NCBI GenBank assembly: GCA_035552395.1
Contig: DASZLL010000008.1
Location: forward strand, 40,064-104,063
Source of the DNA: Bog-473 sp035552395
GTDB lineage: Bacteria; Actinomycetota; Acidimicrobiia; Acidimicrobiales; RAAP-2
Length of the DNA stretch: 64,000 nucleotides
Reading direction: 5' to 3'
A model generated the notes under the pieces. The model was not told the origin of the DNA and did no database searches. It saw only the letters and a program-made list of their open reading frames with translations. Of this stretch, positions 24,953 through 32,981 are shown one piece after another (positions within the stretch are counted from its first letter, which is position 1; each line of letters starts with the position of its first letter). The position numbers and the translations under genes are program-made.

Positions 24953-26266
24953 ATGGGAATTTCCGAAGGCGACGTTGACTCAATGGATCCGGAGACGACA
25001 TCAGTGACCCGGAGGACGTCTGCAGAATCGCGGTATAGAACCGCCGAGGAGCTTGCCCGGAAGGGAGCGATTCGGGTCGTAGCAGCCCACGACGACCAAC
25101 TGAATCGAAGGGTCGCCATGGCCGTCTGCGGCGGGACGAGCGCGGAACGCTCGGCCTTCACCCGACAAGGCCAGAAGGTCGCTCGAATCACTTCGAAATT
25201 CGTCGTCGACATCTACGACTGCGGGTCGGACGACGACCGTCCCTTCGTTGTCTTCGAACGCCCCGCGTCCACGCTTGCCGACGCGATCGGCGCGGGTGAC
25301 AAAAGGAGCATCGCGGACGTCAGCCTCGTGGAAGTTGCTCGCGAGCTCGAAGAGGCCGTGCACTGTCTCCGACTGGCGGGCGTCGACTTCGGAAACTTGC
25401 GGCCGGAGATCGTGGGCGTCAACGAGGCCGGGCACCTGAGGCTGAGTCCGTGGCCACTCGGGGGTGTCGATGTCGGCGCCCAAGTGCCTCGGCCCGTGAC
25501 CGGAGACATCCTCAGCGACGAAGATCGAATTCTGGCGTTCCTTGCTCCGGCAACGGGCACGTCGATGCACGACGTGGCGGCGTTGCGGCGCTTCCTCGAG
25601 CGACCTAAAGACACCGTCTACTCGGCGCCATTACTCGGCGCGTGGGTTGCCGGTCGCTTTGATGGGTTCCCGACCGAGCACCTGAGCGACTCGGCTGCGA
25701 CCGCTCAGGTGATGGTGGACCGAAACGTCTTGAGCCGACCCGTGATCAGGTCACACATGACGATGAGGAGTCGGCCACGTTCGCATTACCTGGCTGCGGC
25801 AGCGGCCGCGATCGTCGCCATCGCCACGCTGGGAGCAGTCAGCTCCCTCATGGTTCAGGCCGGCATACCGGGGATAAAGGGCCGCAACCCCGCGGCGGCG
25901 GCAACATCGAAGTCGTCGGGGACGTCGACCTCGAGGCGATCCAACATTGGCAATGGAGCCGGTTCGCCGTCGGCGCCCGTTCTCAGCCAGGCCATGAGCG
26001 AGCCGCTGGCCTCACAGTATGGGCAGCCCTCGCCGGCTCCTCGGCCGACTCCGCTCGTGTCCCCCTCAACCAACGTGGTCAGTTTGTCGGGGGCCCCGGT
26101 GGCCCCAACCGCAGGTGGGGGACCGAACACCTCAACTACCAGCACCACCGTGCCCGGCACGACGACAACGACGACCACCGTGTCGGCTGCGACGACAACG
26201 ACGACGACCGTGCCGGCCACGACGACAACGACGACGCCAGCTGCGCACGGCGCGGCCGGCCCGTAG
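24953..26266 (+). CDS. Transmembrane Ser/Thr kinase-like protein, probable pseudokinase
   Basis: 437 aa. Residues about 25-190 follow the two-lobe order of Hanks-type kinases: YRTAEELARKGAIRVVAAHD, then DQLNRRVAMAV where VAxK is expected, and RPFVVFERPASTLADAI as hinge. The catalytic loop place reads FGNLRPEIVGVNEAGHLRLS, with no HRD and no Lys in the beta-3 position, so it is predicted to be inactive as a kinase. One membrane helix lies at about 278-303. A 130-residue outside tail is rich in Ser, Pro and Thr and ends in poly-Thr/Val-Pro blocks. The ATG touches the stop of the small membrane gene. A downstream ATG at 24983 is possible. Confidence 0.68.
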   Translation: MGISEGDVDSMDPETTSVTRRTSAESRYRTAEELARKGAIRVVAAHDDQLNRRVAMAVCGGTSAERSAFTRQGQKVARITSKFVVDIYDCGSDDDRPFVVFERPASTLADAIGAGDKRSIADVSLVEVARELEEAVHCLRLAGVDFGNLRPEIVGVNEAGHLRLSPWPLGGVDVGAQVPRPVTGDILSDEDRILAFLAPATGTSMHDVAALRRFLERPKDTVYSAPLLGAWVAGRFDGFPTEHLSDSAATAQVMVDRNVLSRPVIRSHMTMRSRPRSHYLAAAAAAIVAIATLGAVSSLMVQAGIPGIKGRNPAAAATSKSSGTSTSRRSNIGNGAGSPSAPVLSQAMSEPLASQYGQPSPAPRPTPLVSPSTNVVSLSGAPVAPTAGGGPNTSTTSTTVPGTTTTTTTVSAATTTTTTVPATTTTTTPAAHGAAGP

Positions 26267-26297
26267 CGTTGACCAGGTCGGGCGGAACGGCCTAGAC

Positions 26298-26672
26298 GTG
26301 TCGACGCGCACGCTGCAGAAGCACTTTCGCCGGACACCTGGAAGTGTCGCAGAAGCTCGGCACCTGGCAGTGCGATTTCTTAACGATCAACCGCTGGCCG
26401 TTCGCGAGTCCGTCGAGCTTGCCGTTTCGGAGCTCGCAACGAATGCAGTCCGCCATGCACGCACGGATTTCGACCTCGAAGTCCACGTGGTCGACCGGAA
26501 CGTCCGGGTACAGATAGCGGACCAGAGCCACGGCGAACCCGAGATTCAGGGGCATTCAATTTCGGAGTCAAATGGGCGAGGTTTGCAAATCGTCCGCCGA
26601 CTGTCCGACCGGTTCGGCATCGATTGGGATCCCGGGGATGGAAAAACGATTTGGTTCGAGATCAATGGTTAG
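26298..26672 (+). CDS. RsbW-like anti-sigma/ATP-binding protein (HATPase_c_2)
   Basis: 124 aa from the GTG at 26298. It is a GHKL ATPase of the anti-sigma-factor kinase type. The N box is VSELATNAVRHA, the G1 box is IADQSHGEP and the G2 box is NGRGLQIVRRLSDRFG. Such proteins bind a sigma factor and phosphorylate STAS partners such as those at 32340, 35745 and the broken one next to this gene. Some family members act only as serine kinases. The frame is open far upstream, but that part overlaps the Thr-rich tail gene. Confidence 0.82.
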   Translation: MSTRTLQKHFRRTPGSVAEARHLAVRFLNDQPLAVRESVELAVSELATNAVRHARTDFDLEVHVVDRNVRVQIADQSHGEPEIQGHSISESNGRGLQIVRRLSDRFGIDWDPGDGKTIWFEING

Positions 26673-26978
26673 AAGCGCCGCGAGGAGCGACCTCTACTAC
26701 GGAGTCATGACAAAGACGCTTGCCAGTCCAGTGAGGTCAATGACCGTGCGAACCATTCCGACGAATTTCTAAGCTCCACTTCGGCCACCTGATCGGCCAT
26801 GACTCACAGCCTCGGCAGACCGGAGCTGTCCGTGAAATGGAGGTCAGTCAGATCAATGACCACGCGCTCGGGTCCTTTGGCGAGGATTGCGTCAATCGCC
26901 ATACGATCAGATTGAGCGTCGGCGTCCCCGAGGGATCAATCAGCGTTTCGGATGTCGCTGCGGGCCCGTGATTGTCCA

Positions 26979-28088
26979 CTAGTGCCGCGTCGCGGTATTG
27001 ACTTGGGTAAGCGAGGCCCGTCCGCGGCGGACCTTGGTGATGATCTCTTGAGCGCTCTTGTGCCAGACGAACGGCGTGGGGTCGTCGTTCCAGTGTTCGG
27101 TCCACAGCTCGATGGCCTCGACCAGATCGGGCACAGAGGAGAAGACGCCGCGGCGCAGGCGCCGTTCGGTCAGCTCGGCGAACCAGCGCTCGACCAGGTT
27201 GAGCCACGAGGAACTGGTAGGCGTGAAATGCAGGTGCCAGCGCGCCCGTTTGGGATGGGCCAGCCACTGCGCCACCGCCGGTGCCTTGTGGGCGCTGAGG
27301 TTGTCGAGCACGACATGGACGTCGAGATCGCGTTCGACGTGGAGGTCGATGAGCTTGAAGAAGCTGAGGACATCGGTGGCCTTGTGCGACTTCTTGGTGT
27401 CATAGAGCACCTCGCCGGTCTTGATGTTCATGGCGGCGAAGAGGTCCGTCGTGCCGTGACGCTTGTAGTCGTGCGTCATCGTGCCCCCGCGTCCCTTCTT
27501 CATCGGCAGGGAAGGCTGGGTGCGGTCGAGGGCCTGGACCTGGGTCTTCTCGTCGAAACTGAACACGACAGCGCGTTGGGGCGGGTAGAGGTAGAGACCG
27601 ACCACGTCGACGAGTTTCTCCTCGAAGGCCGGGTCGGTGGACAGCTTGAAGGTGTCCACCTTCCAGGGCTTGAGGTTGTGGTCACGCCAGATGCGCGCCA
27701 CGGTGTCCTTGCCGATGCCAAAGCGCTTGGCCATCAGGCGTGTCGTCCAATGCGTCGAGCCGTCATCGGGAGACTCATGGAGCGTGTCGTGCACCACAGC
27801 GGCGACCGTGCCGTCGGGCAGCCAGGATTTGCGGCCGCGACCCGTGGCGATGCGACCGACTCCCTCGACGCCGTCCGTCTCGAAGCGACGGCGCCACGAA
27901 CGCACCGACTCGTTGGTGGTGTGACAACGCCGAGCCACCTCGTTGGTGCCCACACCGTCGGCGGCCAGCAAGAGCGCCTTGGCCTGCACCACCTTGCGAT
28001 GTCCGAGCTTCGTCGAGCGCGCCATGGTCTCGAGCGCGTGTCGTTGCGCGTTGGTCATCGCCAGTGGAGGTGCGGTCACCGAGTTCAT
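26979..28088 (-). CDS. IS630 family transposase
   Basis: 369 aa, apparently full length. The N-terminal half is a helix-turn-helix region (ALLLAADGVGTNEVARRCHTTNESVRSWRRRF). The DDE domain shows VVFSFDEKTQVQALDRTQ, DVHVVLDNLSAHKAPAVAQWL and the third acid in TSSSWLNLVERWFAELT. The stop codon TAG is formed from the target TA plus the flanking base, so the reading frame ends outside the element proper. No frameshift is seen, so the element may be active. Confidence 0.92.
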   Translation of the reverse strand: MNSVTAPPLAMTNAQRHALETMARSTKLGHRKVVQAKALLLAADGVGTNEVARRCHTTNESVRSWRRRFETDGVEGVGRIATGRGRKSWLPDGTVAAVVHDTLHESPDDGSTHWTTRLMAKRFGIGKDTVARIWRDHNLKPWKVDTFKLSTDPAFEEKLVDVVGLYLYPPQRAVVFSFDEKTQVQALDRTQPSLPMKKGRGGTMTHDYKRHGTTDLFAAMNIKTGEVLYDTKKSHKATDVLSFFKLIDLHVERDLDVHVVLDNLSAHKAPAVAQWLAHPKRARWHLHFTPTSSSWLNLVERWFAELTERRLRRGVFSSVPDLVEAIELWTEHWNDDPTPFVWHKSAQEIITKVRRGRASLTQVNTATRH

Positions 28089-28130
28089 CGTGCCACTTTA
28101 GCTATCCAAGCTATATCAGCGACGGATCAC
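26982..28130 (-). mobile_element. IS630-type insertion sequence, about 1.15 kb
   Basis: The element is bounded by TA at 26980-26981 and at 28131-28132, the target duplication expected for IS630/Tc1 elements. Its ends are imperfect inverted repeats: GTGCCGCGTCGCGG on the left against GTGATCCGTCGCTG on the right, about 18 of the outer 28 bases matching and sharing GTG, CGTCGC and CTTGG. One transposase gene fills the element. It sits inside an STAS gene. Confidence 0.82.
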
Positions 28131-28234
28131 TAGTCGGTCCATCTCGGTCGCAACGTAGCGAGGTCACAAGCGGTATTCGCGGACGAGGCGCATCGCGGCA
28201 GTTGCCGCCACTCATCCAACCCACTGAGGCATGG

Positions 28235-29629
28235 CTACGCCAAGCTCTGGTCCGCAAGGAACTGGTCGCCAAGCGAGAGCCCATCCGATGTAATTTCGAA
28301 TTGTCGGATTCGCGGATCGTGCGCACTACCTCGTGTCTTAAGGACGGTAATCGCGCGCTTTACCTCTGAGTCTCCCCGAAGAAACTGCAGGAGGACGACG
28401 TTGTCGGAGACGTGGGAGATCCCGAACTCGGATAGGCGGGTGATCCCGAAAAGCTCCGGAACTTCTTGGGTCATGATCACGCTGACGTTGCGTCGCGCGC
28501 AGCGTTGGAGGAACGAGTACATATATTCGCGGAATCGAATCTCGTCACCACACGCTGCTCGCAAGTCGACGAGACTGTCGATGGCAACTCGCTGTGCGCC
28601 GGTGTGCTCGATCAGATCCAGGAGGTGGTAGACCCACTCATCGAGATAGAGATCTACAGGAGGCCGAAACATCAGCTCGACCTCTCTTTCCGCGAACGAC
28701 CAGGAAAACCCTTGAGCAACGCGCTCTAGTTGCATCGGGTTCTCTTGGAACGTCGCAAATATGCCCTGCTCGCCCAGCTCAACGCCGCGGAAGACGAAGT
28801 GAAGGGCGACGAGCGTCTTTCCCGCACCCGACGGTCCGGCAACAAGCGTCGATGCTCCCCGCCAGTAACCGTCAGCAAGCATTTCGTCGAGGATGGACAC
28901 TCCCGATGAAATACGCTCGAGGGCAAAATCGTAGCTGTCACCGTCTGCGTGATCGGCCAGACGCGGGAACACGTCGATGCCGTCCCTTGAGACCCGATAG
29001 GCGTGTTTGCCTGAGATGAAGCCACTGCCGCGGAGCTTCAAAACTTGAAAGACGAGAGACTCTCGGTCGGTGTTGTGCTCGACGCCGAGCGAAACGATCG
29101 CGTCCGCCACGGCGAACTCGGGAGCCTCAGTTGCATCGGCTCTGTCATACTCGCCGACCCAAAATGAGGTGATCGCGGAAGCGGAGAGGTGACCAGCCAA
29201 GTCATGAAGGAACTGGCGGAACGATCCCTCATCGGGAGCGTACGCCCTAAGGGCTTTGAAACTGTCGATCACGATGAGGGCAGGATGCCACTCTCGGAGT
29301 AACTCGATGAGCTTGGTCAGCACAGCGGAGAGTCCGCCGCTATTGACGCTCTGGCCAAGGTCTTCGTAGATGACGTCTGTTCCTACGACGGATTTGTCAA
29401 AAAAACTCAGCGACTGGCCGTAGCGGAGAATCTTCACCAGCGGCTCGGAAACCGTCGAAAGGTAGAGCGCCGGACGCTCGGCCGTTGCGTTATGGAAGAG
29501 GTACTGCTGAGCAAGGATCGTCTTGCCCGAACCGGGACGGCCCATGATGAGGTTGATCCCGTTCAAGGGGAGGCCCCCTTCAAGGATTGCGTCCAGACGC
29601 GCGGAACCGCTCGCCAGCCTGTCGCTCAT
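28235..29629 (-). CDS. KaiC-like two-domain RecA-fold ATPase
   Basis: 464 aa with two RecA-like domains. Walker A motifs are GRPGSGKT (30-37) and GPSGAGKT (265-272); Walker B-like segments are PALIVIDSF (about 116-124) and the RVAIDSL region. The overall order matches KaiC/RAD55-type signalling ATPases outside cyanobacteria, not a circadian KaiC with KaiA/B partners, which are absent here. Each domain has a single Glu where KaiC has a Glu pair. It overlaps the upstream MerR-REC gene by ATGA, so the two are made together. A role as an ATP-driven output or timing switch of a stress pathway is an inference. Confidence 0.85.
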   Translation of the reverse strand: MSDRLASGSARLDAILEGGLPLNGINLIMGRPGSGKTILAQQYLFHNATAERPALYLSTVSEPLVKILRYGQSLSFFDKSVVGTDVIYEDLGQSVNSGGLSAVLTKLIELLREWHPALIVIDSFKALRAYAPDEGSFRQFLHDLAGHLSASAITSFWVGEYDRADATEAPEFAVADAIVSLGVEHNTDRESLVFQVLKLRGSGFISGKHAYRVSRDGIDVFPRLADHADGDSYDFALERISSGVSILDEMLADGYWRGASTLVAGPSGAGKTLVALHFVFRGVELGEQGIFATFQENPMQLERVAQGFSWSFAEREVELMFRPPVDLYLDEWVYHLLDLIEHTGAQRVAIDSLVDLRAACGDEIRFREYMYSFLQRCARRNVSVIMTQEVPELFGITRLSEFGISHVSDNVVLLQFLRGDSEVKRAITVLKTRGSAHDPRIRQFEITSDGLSLGDQFLADQSLA

Positions 29630-30282
29630 TGAACGCGAACGGGTTGACTTAGGTAAGCGCTCGTGCCAAGCAGGTCTCGTACCGTCGAGACGAACTGGAG
29701 AGGATCGAGCGGCTTCAGCAAGAAAGCGTCGGCACCCGACTCGAGTGCCTGGTCTCGCGATTCGAGCGCCGACACGGCAATGATCGGGATCGAAGCTCGC
29801 TCGTGGGCCAGCCGGCAGAGCTCGTGTCCAGCTCCACCAGAGATGAGAAGATCAATCACCACGAGGCTCGGGGTCTCGTCTGACAAAGCCTCTCGTGCCG
29901 CGTTGGCGTCGAGGACGATTCGTGTTGCGTAGCCCTCGGTGCGCAGGAGGTATTCGGAGAGCTCCGCCGAAAACGGATCGCGCTCCGCGAGCAAGATCGT
30001 CAGCAGATCGTCGGCACCGGCCCGAGGCTCGAACGGGAAGCGGTTCCGTTCTTCCAACAATCGATGCGCATCGGCGGGCTGCATCCCACGGTCGAGTTCT
30101 CCCACGATGAAGCGCAGTTGGTCGACTTGGTCTCGGCTGTAGAGGCGCTGTCCGCCGCCGCTTCGGGCGGGGATGATTTGGTGATAGCGCTCTTCCCATG
30201 TACGGAGCGTCTGCGCGGGGACGCCCAGCATCTTGACGACAGCACCGATGCTGTATACCCCGTCCTCTTTCACAGCCCTCAC
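29626..30282 (-). CDS. MerR-type HTH fused to a response-regulator receiver domain
   Basis: 218 aa from the GTG at 30282. Residues 8-78 are a MerR winged helix (YSIGAVVKMLGVPAQTLRTWEERY, then GQRLYSRDQVDQLRFI). Residues about 92-210 are a receiver domain with the acidic pair in LLAERDPFS, phosphoryl Asp in LVVIDLLIS, Ser in AVSALESRD and the Lys in FLLKPLDPLQF. The usual order in response regulators is receiver first, so HTH-REC is unusual. No histidine kinase lies next to it. The 4-nt overlap with the KaiC-like gene suggests one functional unit. Confidence 0.87.
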   Translation of the reverse strand: MRAVKEDGVYSIGAVVKMLGVPAQTLRTWEERYHQIIPARSGGGQRLYSRDQVDQLRFIVGELDRGMQPADAHRLLEERNRFPFEPRAGADDLLTILLAERDPFSAELSEYLLRTEGYATRIVLDANAAREALSDETPSLVVIDLLISGGAGHELCRLAHERASIPIIAVSALESRDQALESGADAFLLKPLDPLQFVSTVRDLLGTSAYLSQPVRVQ

Positions 30283-30529
30283 TACCCGTCATTCATAGCA
30301 TACGGATAGATATTGAGGAGGTATTGCGGCGAAAACAACGTTGGGTCGATCTCAGATGGTACCGATGGACGCGAGATTTCATCAAGAGGTTGTCATCTCA
30401 CTTCAATAGCTCTACAGTCCCTACTCAGGCGGTCCGGGTTGGACTGAGCCATGGGCATTCGTGGATGGAGGCCGGAGAAGGGAGGCGTTCGAGGTGATCT
30501 GGCTGGTGACGTTCCGACGGAGTGCCTAG

Positions 30530-30889
30530 ATGACCCTCGAGCACACGCTGCCTCCTTCATCGAACGAGTCTGCCGGCACGCGGTCGGCCGCCAAACGCCA
30601 GCGGGCCGACCGCGACGGGTTCGCAAGACCGACTCTGGAGACGCGAAGTCGGCGCAAGCTGCATCGACTGAGCCTCATGGTCCTCGTCGTTGGCCTCGTT
30701 GTGACCGGAGTGCTCACCGTCAGTTCGCGACTCAGCTATCTGCACGATGAGCAGCATCTGTCAGAGCTTCAGGCCAACCTCACGGCCTCTGCAATCGGAA
30801 TCGCCCCAGTCGACCTGGAACGACGGCTCGGTCAAGCGGCCGCGGCTGCGGGCGAAGCGTCAGACCCTGCTGCGACCTTCCGCGGGTCA
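30530..30889 (+). pseudogene. N-terminal part of the SpoIIE-type phosphatase, in another frame
   Basis: About 120 residues from the ATG at 30530: a basic start, a membrane helix (LSLMVLVVGLVVTGVLTVSS) and a helical segment ending GEASDPAATFR. The phosphatase frame resumes at about 30886 with VIAPSMAPAGPFATA. One base missing near 30881-30886 would join the two. This part supplies the first membrane helix that the downstream piece lacks. Either a real mutation or a sequence error is possible. Confidence 0.6.
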
Positions 30890-30900
30890 TTGCGCCGTCG

Positions 30901-32217
30901 ATGGCTCCGGCGGGGCCCTTTGCAACCGCATCCATCGTTCTGGTGCGGAGCGGGCAAGTCCAATTGCTGGCGCTTCTTGGAGCCAAACCGATCAACAGTC
31001 CAACCGGGAAACTAGGTTTGGCCTTGTTCGTGCGCGCAGCGAAGACCCATTCGCTCGTGACCACCAGAGTCCTGGGCAAAGGGGTGCAGCGTTTCGGCTA
31101 TCTGATTTCATTTGTCGGACCGGCTGGTACTTACGTCGCCTCCGCCGGACAAGCCCTGCCGGGCAGTCGCAGATTTGTCGTTCCCGCAAGCTCGCCTGAT
31201 TCAGGGCTGAATGTTGCGATCTACTTCGGTAAATCGGCTACTGCAGCCGCGCTCATCGAGACCAATGTCTCGCATCTGCCGCTTAGTGGCGCCGTCTCCA
31301 CTGCCAGGGTGCCCTTCGGGTCCACCGTTTTGACCCTTGTCATCTCTCCGAAGAACCCGCTGGCTGGGCGGTGGTCGCAGCTCCTTCCCTGGGGGATTCT
31401 CGTCGTCGGCCTGCTCTTCACCATCGCCCTGGTTGCAATGACCGAGCGGCTGGTCCGGCGGCGTCTGTACGCCGAAGGTCTCGCTGAAGAGAACCGACGT
31501 CTGTACGGCGAGCAGCGGAACGTGTCGTTGACGCTGCAGCACTCGCTGTTGCCAAAAGCCCTCCCCACGGTTGAGGGAGTGGAGTTCGCGGCCCGCTTCA
31601 TCCCTGGAGAGTCCGGCATTGAGGTCGGTGGGGATTGGTACAGCGCCATAGCGATTGACGATCATCGGTTCGCCTTCGTCGTCGGTGACGTGTCGGGCCG
31701 CGGACTGGCTGCAGCAACAATCATGGCCGGACTTCGCTACACAATTCGTGCCTACGCCACGCTTGCTTACAGTCCGTCGCTGATTCTCGAGATGGCGTCG
31801 AAGGAGATCAGCATCGGGTCGGATGGGCACTTTGCAACCGTGCTCGTTGGCCTTGTCGACAATGAGCGGCGAGAAATCACGATGGCAAACGCGGGCCACC
31901 TTCCGGCGCTGCTTCTCAACGACGAACAAAGCGAATTCATCGAAACTCCGGTGGGCGTCCCACTTGGGATCGGGGCGCCAGAATATAAGTCGGTCACAAT
32001 TCCTATTGCGCCGAACTCGACGCTGATTGCTTATACCGACGGGCTCGTTGAGCGAAGAAATGAAGACCTTGACGCGGGCATGGAGCGACTGCGCAAGGCG
32101 GCCTCGGTCGAAGTTCCGCGGATCGATGACCTCCTTACGAGCATCGTGGACGATTTCTTCGCTGGGGAGGTTACCGATGACGACACGGCGATCTTGGCGA
32201 TTCGATGGCTTCACTGA
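30901..32217 (+). CDS. SpoIIE/RsbU-type PP2C phosphatase (lacks N-terminus because of a frameshift)
   Basis: 438 aa from the ATG at 30901; the whole gene probably began at 30530. Residues 1-155 form an extracytoplasmic sensor-like region, a helix (LLPWGILVVGLLFTIALVAM) follows, and a SpoIIE domain covers about 195-435. Its motifs are EVGGDWYSAI, VVGDVSGRGLAAATIMAGLR, ANAGHLPALLL, IAYTDGLVERR and DDDTAILAIRW. The usual Asp after GGDWY is Ser here, which may change metal binding. Such enzymes dephosphorylate STAS proteins and release sigma factors. Both STAS genes nearby are possible substrates. Confidence 0.8.
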   Translation: MAPAGPFATASIVLVRSGQVQLLALLGAKPINSPTGKLGLALFVRAAKTHSLVTTRVLGKGVQRFGYLISFVGPAGTYVASAGQALPGSRRFVVPASSPDSGLNVAIYFGKSATAAALIETNVSHLPLSGAVSTARVPFGSTVLTLVISPKNPLAGRWSQLLPWGILVVGLLFTIALVAMTERLVRRRLYAEGLAEENRRLYGEQRNVSLTLQHSLLPKALPTVEGVEFAARFIPGESGIEVGGDWYSAIAIDDHRFAFVVGDVSGRGLAAATIMAGLRYTIRAYATLAYSPSLILEMASKEISIGSDGHFATVLVGLVDNERREITMANAGHLPALLLNDEQSEFIETPVGVPLGIGAPEYKSVTIPIAPNSTLIAYTDGLVERRNEDLDAGMERLRKAASVEVPRIDDLLTSIVDDFFAGEVTDDDTAILAIRWLH

Positions 32218-32339
32218 CCGGGCGCCAACAGCTCGGACCAAGTCCCATCGCCCATATGGCCGGAGTCAAGCCATATGGAGGCTACGAAGCACGGCCCGTC
32301 GGACCCTTCGCGATGTCTCGGGGCGGCAGCCAGTAGTGG

Positions 32340-32669
32340 TCAGATCGGCGCTCCGGTCACCGAGAGGTATTCCATGAGTCCTGTGATTTGGAATATCTTG
32401 ATCGCCATTGGATTGGCGTTGCGGATCACCAAGGAGCCACCTCTCAATTTCAGGTGCTCGTAGGTTCCCACGATCACTGAAATCCCCGACGAATCCATGA
32501 ACCCCAAATTGGCGAGGTCGATCACCAGGTCGATGACGTCGCAGTCAGCGAGGTCGGCCAGCCGTTGGCGCAGCTTCGGTGCAGTTGCAAGATCGAGGTC
32601 GCCGCTGAGAACCACGATCGCGCTACCCCGGTCTGTCTGCCAGACGGCCGTGTCGAGGCCACTGAGCAC
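32340..32669 (-). CDS. STAS-domain anti-sigma factor antagonist (RsbV-like)
   Basis: 109 aa. It has the STAS pattern IVVLSGDLDLATAPKLRQRL, VIDLANLGFMDSSGISVIVG and RNANPMAIKIFQITGLMEYL. The Ser in DSSG is the expected phosphorylation site. A GTG at 32669 with AGGAG about six bases upstream is chosen; a TTG at 32708 with a perfect AGGAGG seven bases before it is a serious alternative that adds 13 residues. It converges with the phosphatase gene, and a promoter of stress type lies about 90 nt upstream. Confidence 0.87.
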   Translation of the reverse strand: MLSGLDTAVWQTDRGSAIVVLSGDLDLATAPKLRQRLADLADCDVIDLVIDLANLGFMDSSGISVIVGTYEHLKLRGGSLVIRNANPMAIKIFQITGLMEYLSVTGAPI

Positions 32670-32759
32670 GAGTTTCTCCTGGTTCGTCACCGTAGAATTC
32701 GAGCGCAAGATGACACCTCCTCGAAGATGGGGCAATCCGCATTGGGGGCCGCTCCGGAT

Positions 32760-32783
32760 ATACCCTGATCCCCTTGCTTTAAC
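32760..32783 (-). promoter_or_regulatory. Stress-sigma-like promoter of the STAS gene
   Basis: Minus strand: GTTAAA, 12-nt spacer, GGGTAT. This is the closest match in the window to the Bacillus sigma-B type consensus (GTTTAA-N12-14-GGGTAT). It is followed about 40 nt later by AGGAGG at 32713-32718. A CCCCC-ATGT-GGGGG hairpin at 32784-32797 adjoins its upstream edge. Confidence 0.5.
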
Positions 32784-32981
32784 CCCCCATGTGGGGGCGC
32801 CACATTGGGCGGGGAATCCTCCTTCCACGCTGGTGTTCGATCAAAGATCTTCTGCCCGGCTCGGACGGGGAAGCCGCACATCCGTCGCCCTCGCCGGCAG
32901 CGTGTAGCTCTCCCTCGAGGCGCAAGGCTCGCTGGGCGCCACGGCGACCCGGCGAGCTGCTCAACGAGGGGTCGGCGGGAC

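Larger units (their letters stand above)
26697..28142 (-). pseudogene. STAS-domain anti-sigma antagonist, broken by IS and frameshifts
   Basis: Pieces of one STAS domain lie in order on the minus strand but in different frames. The ATG at 28142 begins MDRL; after removing the IS and one TA, the frame continues VDNHGPAATSETLIDPSG to about 26930. The next frame gives GDADAQSDRMAIDAILAKG and VVIDLTDLHFTDSSGL, then a stop at 26804-26806. A later piece reads VELRNSSE, then in another frame MVRTVIDLTGLASVFVMTP, ending at 26697-26699. The DSSG motif is the usual phosphorylation site. The gene thus carries an insertion near codon 4 plus at least two frameshifts. It is a dead relative of the STAS genes nearby. 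Confidence 0.6.

Noticed and set aside
28235..29629. True circadian KaiC
   Set aside because: No KaiA or KaiB, and single instead of paired catalytic Glu residues; KaiC-like signalling ATPase is the safer call.
32240..32290. Two CCATATGG sequences as an operator or terminator
   Set aside because: They are 8-bp palindromes in a convergent gap without a U-tract or promoter nearby; chance is likely.
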